A stretch of 64,000 nt of DNA from Xestospongia bergquistia. Its lineage: Eukaryota > Porifera > Demospongiae > Haplosclerida > Petrosiidae. The notes beneath the pieces were generated by a model. That model was not told where the DNA came from and did no database searches. It was given only the letters and a program-made list of their open reading frames with translations. The position numbers and the translations under genes were made by a program. The stretch is from positions 10,025,849 through 10,089,848 of the forward strand of contig OZ014412.1 of the NCBI GenBank assembly GCA_963965975.1, given 5' to 3'. Below, in pieces: positions 61,401 to 64,000 of the stretch (within the stretch, counting starts at the first letter, position 1; every line of letters begins with the position of its first letter).

Positions 61401-64000
61401 GACCCACTCTCTTATCAACATGCTGGTATGTACAGATGTGAGGCAAATGTTGCTGAGGAATCATTTAATGGCAGCGCTAATGAGTCATTTCCAGTATATG
61501 TACGAGGTACATTGCGTGTACTATATAGAGTTGTCTAATGAGCTAACACCAATTCCAAAATGCATTTGAAGTTTTAATTGGAATAAATTTCAATTTTTAT
61601 ATAGTTATTAATTATACTCTACTAATATTTGTTTAATAAATCTGATCTGTTTATATAGTACCCATTCCCAGCATATCAATATCATCTGACTCTTTATCTT
61701 CAATACCTTATCAAGCCACTCTATTAACATTAAATTGTACAGCACATGTCAACAGTGAACTCTTCAATACTACTCTCAATTGGGCTGAACTAGATAGCGC
61801 AAACAGGCGCATTACTCAGAAAAAAGTACTTACTGAAGGCCTCAAATTGGAGACGGACCTAATATTTAATCCCCTTGCATCTAATGACACTGGTAACTAC
61901 ACATGTACTGTTACTGTCACTCCTATAAAATCAAGCTTTGCTGATGATATTATACCATACATCATAGGAATAAGTGAATCAGACGAATATGGTGTATTTG
62001 TACAAGGTAATATAAATAAATTATGTAGGTCCATACTTAGTAAATACTTCTAACTAGCAAAGTTGTTACAAATGTTTTAATGTTTTCTACATGATACTTA
62101 CATCTTTTTTCTGTAGATATACCCGAACCAATAATATTGTCTTCAGTTACTGGTGATTACAATGTAGGCAGCAACCTGTCTGTTCTATGTACTGTTGACA
62201 TTATTGATAATCTAGTCAATGTCAGTGTTAATGCTAGCATTGTGAAAGTAGAAGAAAACTCAAGAGTAACACTAGTTGATAATACTTTATCAGACAATAT
62301 CACATTACATTTATTGTATGCACCATTAAAAGTATCTCATAGTGGTATATATGAATGTCAAGTGATGCTCGTCCAGTCATCAATCAACTATGAAGCTGTA
62401 TATAAATCTATGTTTAATGTGAATATAACAAGTAAGTGCATTATACATGTAATGGCTGATCAGGTGATTACTTTTATAAACTGAGCTATTGTATGAATTC
62501 ATTTTTCTCACTATAGTCCCACCACCTGATATTATAATGTCCATTGATCCTCCTGATGCTGGTGTATTGATTGAAGGCACATACATTGACTTAGTTTGTA
62601 TTCCTCTTATTGGAGGTGTCAGTGATGTCTCCATTGATGTCACTATCACTTGGTTTCGTAATGAAAGTGTTTTAACTAATTCAACTGAATACACTATAAC
62701 TAAAACTTCAGAACAATATGGTAGCTTTCTTCGCATTGAAGAGTTGCAATTCAACAGAGATAATTTAGCTAACTATATATGTAAAGTCAAAATATCTGAC
62801 AGTCTTTATATTATTGGTAATGAAAATAGTTCAAATATTACTTTATCAGTGAAAGGTAAATGTAATCAGTTATATTTATTACTTTTCAATCTTACTTTAT
62901 ATAGATTTTACATCTAGTGATGTTACAACATCTATTATCTACTCAAATCCACCTATTGCTGGAGATCTGTTCATAATGACTTGTAATATATCAGTGCCAA
63001 TGAGATTGGCTCATGGACCCAGTAGTGTCATTTGGGTACCTGAAACAATGCATGAGTTGGGAGGAGTATTAGGAAATATCACCAGAAATGGCAGTATATT
63101 CTTACACTCTCTTACTTTTGATCAACTAACAACTGATGATGCGATTTTATATTGTTGCCATGTAAATTTTCAAGATTTTAGTGTCAGTAGCAGTGACACT
63201 ATCACACTAAAAATTAAAAGTATGATATATACATTAAATCATTAACAGCATTTATATTTCTGTTTAGTTCCTCCACCAACAGTCTCTATAACATCAATTC
63301 CTGATCTCATTTATGAGAGTACTAAACTTAATCTGACTTGTATTGTTTTAAAACCAGATGCAGTTCGTGTGGGAGTGGAAGTCGATATAAAATGGCTAAG
63401 CTCTAATGGCACAGTGATAGTTAATGATAATCATATCACAGTTACTGATGTCATATCATTAAACGCTGATGAAGTCTTTCAAAAGTCACTAATTTTTAAT
63501 CCTGTTGACAATGGTGACTATAGCAACTATAATGATACTGGGAATTACATTTGTCAAGCAAATATTAGATCAGAGAATCCAAGGGTTATTGAAAATACAA
63601 ATATGTCCTTCTTTTATGTCAGTGTCAAAGGTAAGTAAGTTCTGATACACTTGTTTTCAAACTGAAAATATTATTGTGCTATTCCAATAAATGACATACT
63701 CATTACAAGTTATGTAGATCAGTCAGTGAACTTATTATGAATGATTTAGTGTATTGATAATTTAAGACAATAGCTAAGTCAGGAGGTTGTTCAATGTTAT
63801 ATAGTTAAAGTGTATATCTGATCAATTTTGCAAACCAAACACATATTATTTTTATTAAACAAAATTTATAAATAATTTATGTTTCCACTATAGACTTGCC
63901 TCCCTTGTCTCTGAGTATCTCTACAACTGGCTCAACAGATTTTGGCCATGTTTTCAGTCTAATTTGCAGAGCTAATTTGCATAACCTAATTCCAGGACTA
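58418..64000 (+). CDS. Multi-domain Ig/FN3 cell-surface or secreted receptor (5' part, 14 exons visible)
   Basis: Exons: 58418-58523, 58677-59048, 59092-59415, 59535-59798, 59857-60162, 60288-60662, 60724-61026, 61201-61506, 61659-62006, 62117-62431, 62517-62855, 62905-63219, 63268-63630, 63894 onward (leaves the window). Exon 1 encodes a signal peptide (MVATQIFFCALLIPW...VSAA). Exons 2 and 3 each encode an Ig-like unit; exon 2 has LWCQS, VWYLPNG and GLYHC. Exon 4 is an FN3 domain (VLLTWSAP, YEIFYDN, YTVFVVA). Exons 5-14 are Ig-like, each with the paired Cys and a GxYxC-type F strand, e.g. AGEYVCTA, IGVYTCSA, AGMYRCEA, TGNYTCTV. All introns are phase 1. There are many N-glycosylation sequons. 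Membrane and intracellular parts lie beyond the window, so the signalling type (e.g. receptor kinase or adhesion) is unknown. Confidence 0.88.

Overview
The window looks like nuclear DNA of an early-branching animal, most likely a demosponge (Amphimedon-like). This is inferred from the AT-rich sequence, many very short introns (about 50-100 bases) with GT/AG ends, animal-only gene families (RNF213-like ATPase, PLEKHG-type Rho exchange factor, GIMAP/AIG1 GTPase, multi-domain immunoglobulin receptor), and a first Ig-receptor exon of a style I associate with sponge receptors. The species cannot be proven from the sequence alone. Exon boundaries were set by hand from splice sites and reading phase; all multi-exon models below keep phase from end to end.

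Layout. 666-18140 (+): 3' part of a giant RNF213-like AAA+ gene, 38 visible exons and 2996 visible codons, ending in two SAM domains; two introns carry DNA-transposon remnants. 18622-19284 (-): intronless Rab-type GTPase. 19491-21226 (-): six-exon kelch propeller gene, head to head (103 bases) with a small membrane-protein gene at 21330-22741 (+), possibly PET117-like. 22742-27950: gene-poor, with a 31-bp minisatellite, a 32-bp AT satellite, a decayed retroelement scrap, paired interspersed repeats, a hAT-type MITE and a perfect 61-bp palindrome. 27951-28667 (-): single-exon GIMAP/AIG1 GTPase with a CaaX end.

30200-46925 is a region of duplication. Three copies of a protein-L-isoaspartate O-methyltransferase (PCMT1-like) gene lie in tandem on the minus strand: a pseudogene (30.2-32.7 kb) and two intact eight-exon genes (34938-37565 and 41226-43871). 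The two intact copies sit in a roughly 6-7 kb tandem segmental duplication that also copied the divergent promoter and first two coding exons of the neighbouring PLEKHG-like gene, leaving a dead 5' fragment at 38.1-39.5 kb.

44543-58047 (+): PLEKHG1/2/3-like DH-PH RhoGEF, 22 coding exons, about 1503 residues. 58418-64000 (+): 5' part of a secreted or membrane receptor with signal peptide, two sponge-style Ig-like domains, one FN3 and at least ten further Ig-like domains, each encoded by one phase 1-1 exon; it runs out of the window.

The genes do not form a pathway. The most notable points are the RNF213-like protein that appears to have lost its zinc E3 modules while carrying tandem SAM domains, the PCMT array with promoter capture, a template-switch palindrome datable by its duplicate, and several MITE families with recognisable target-site duplications.
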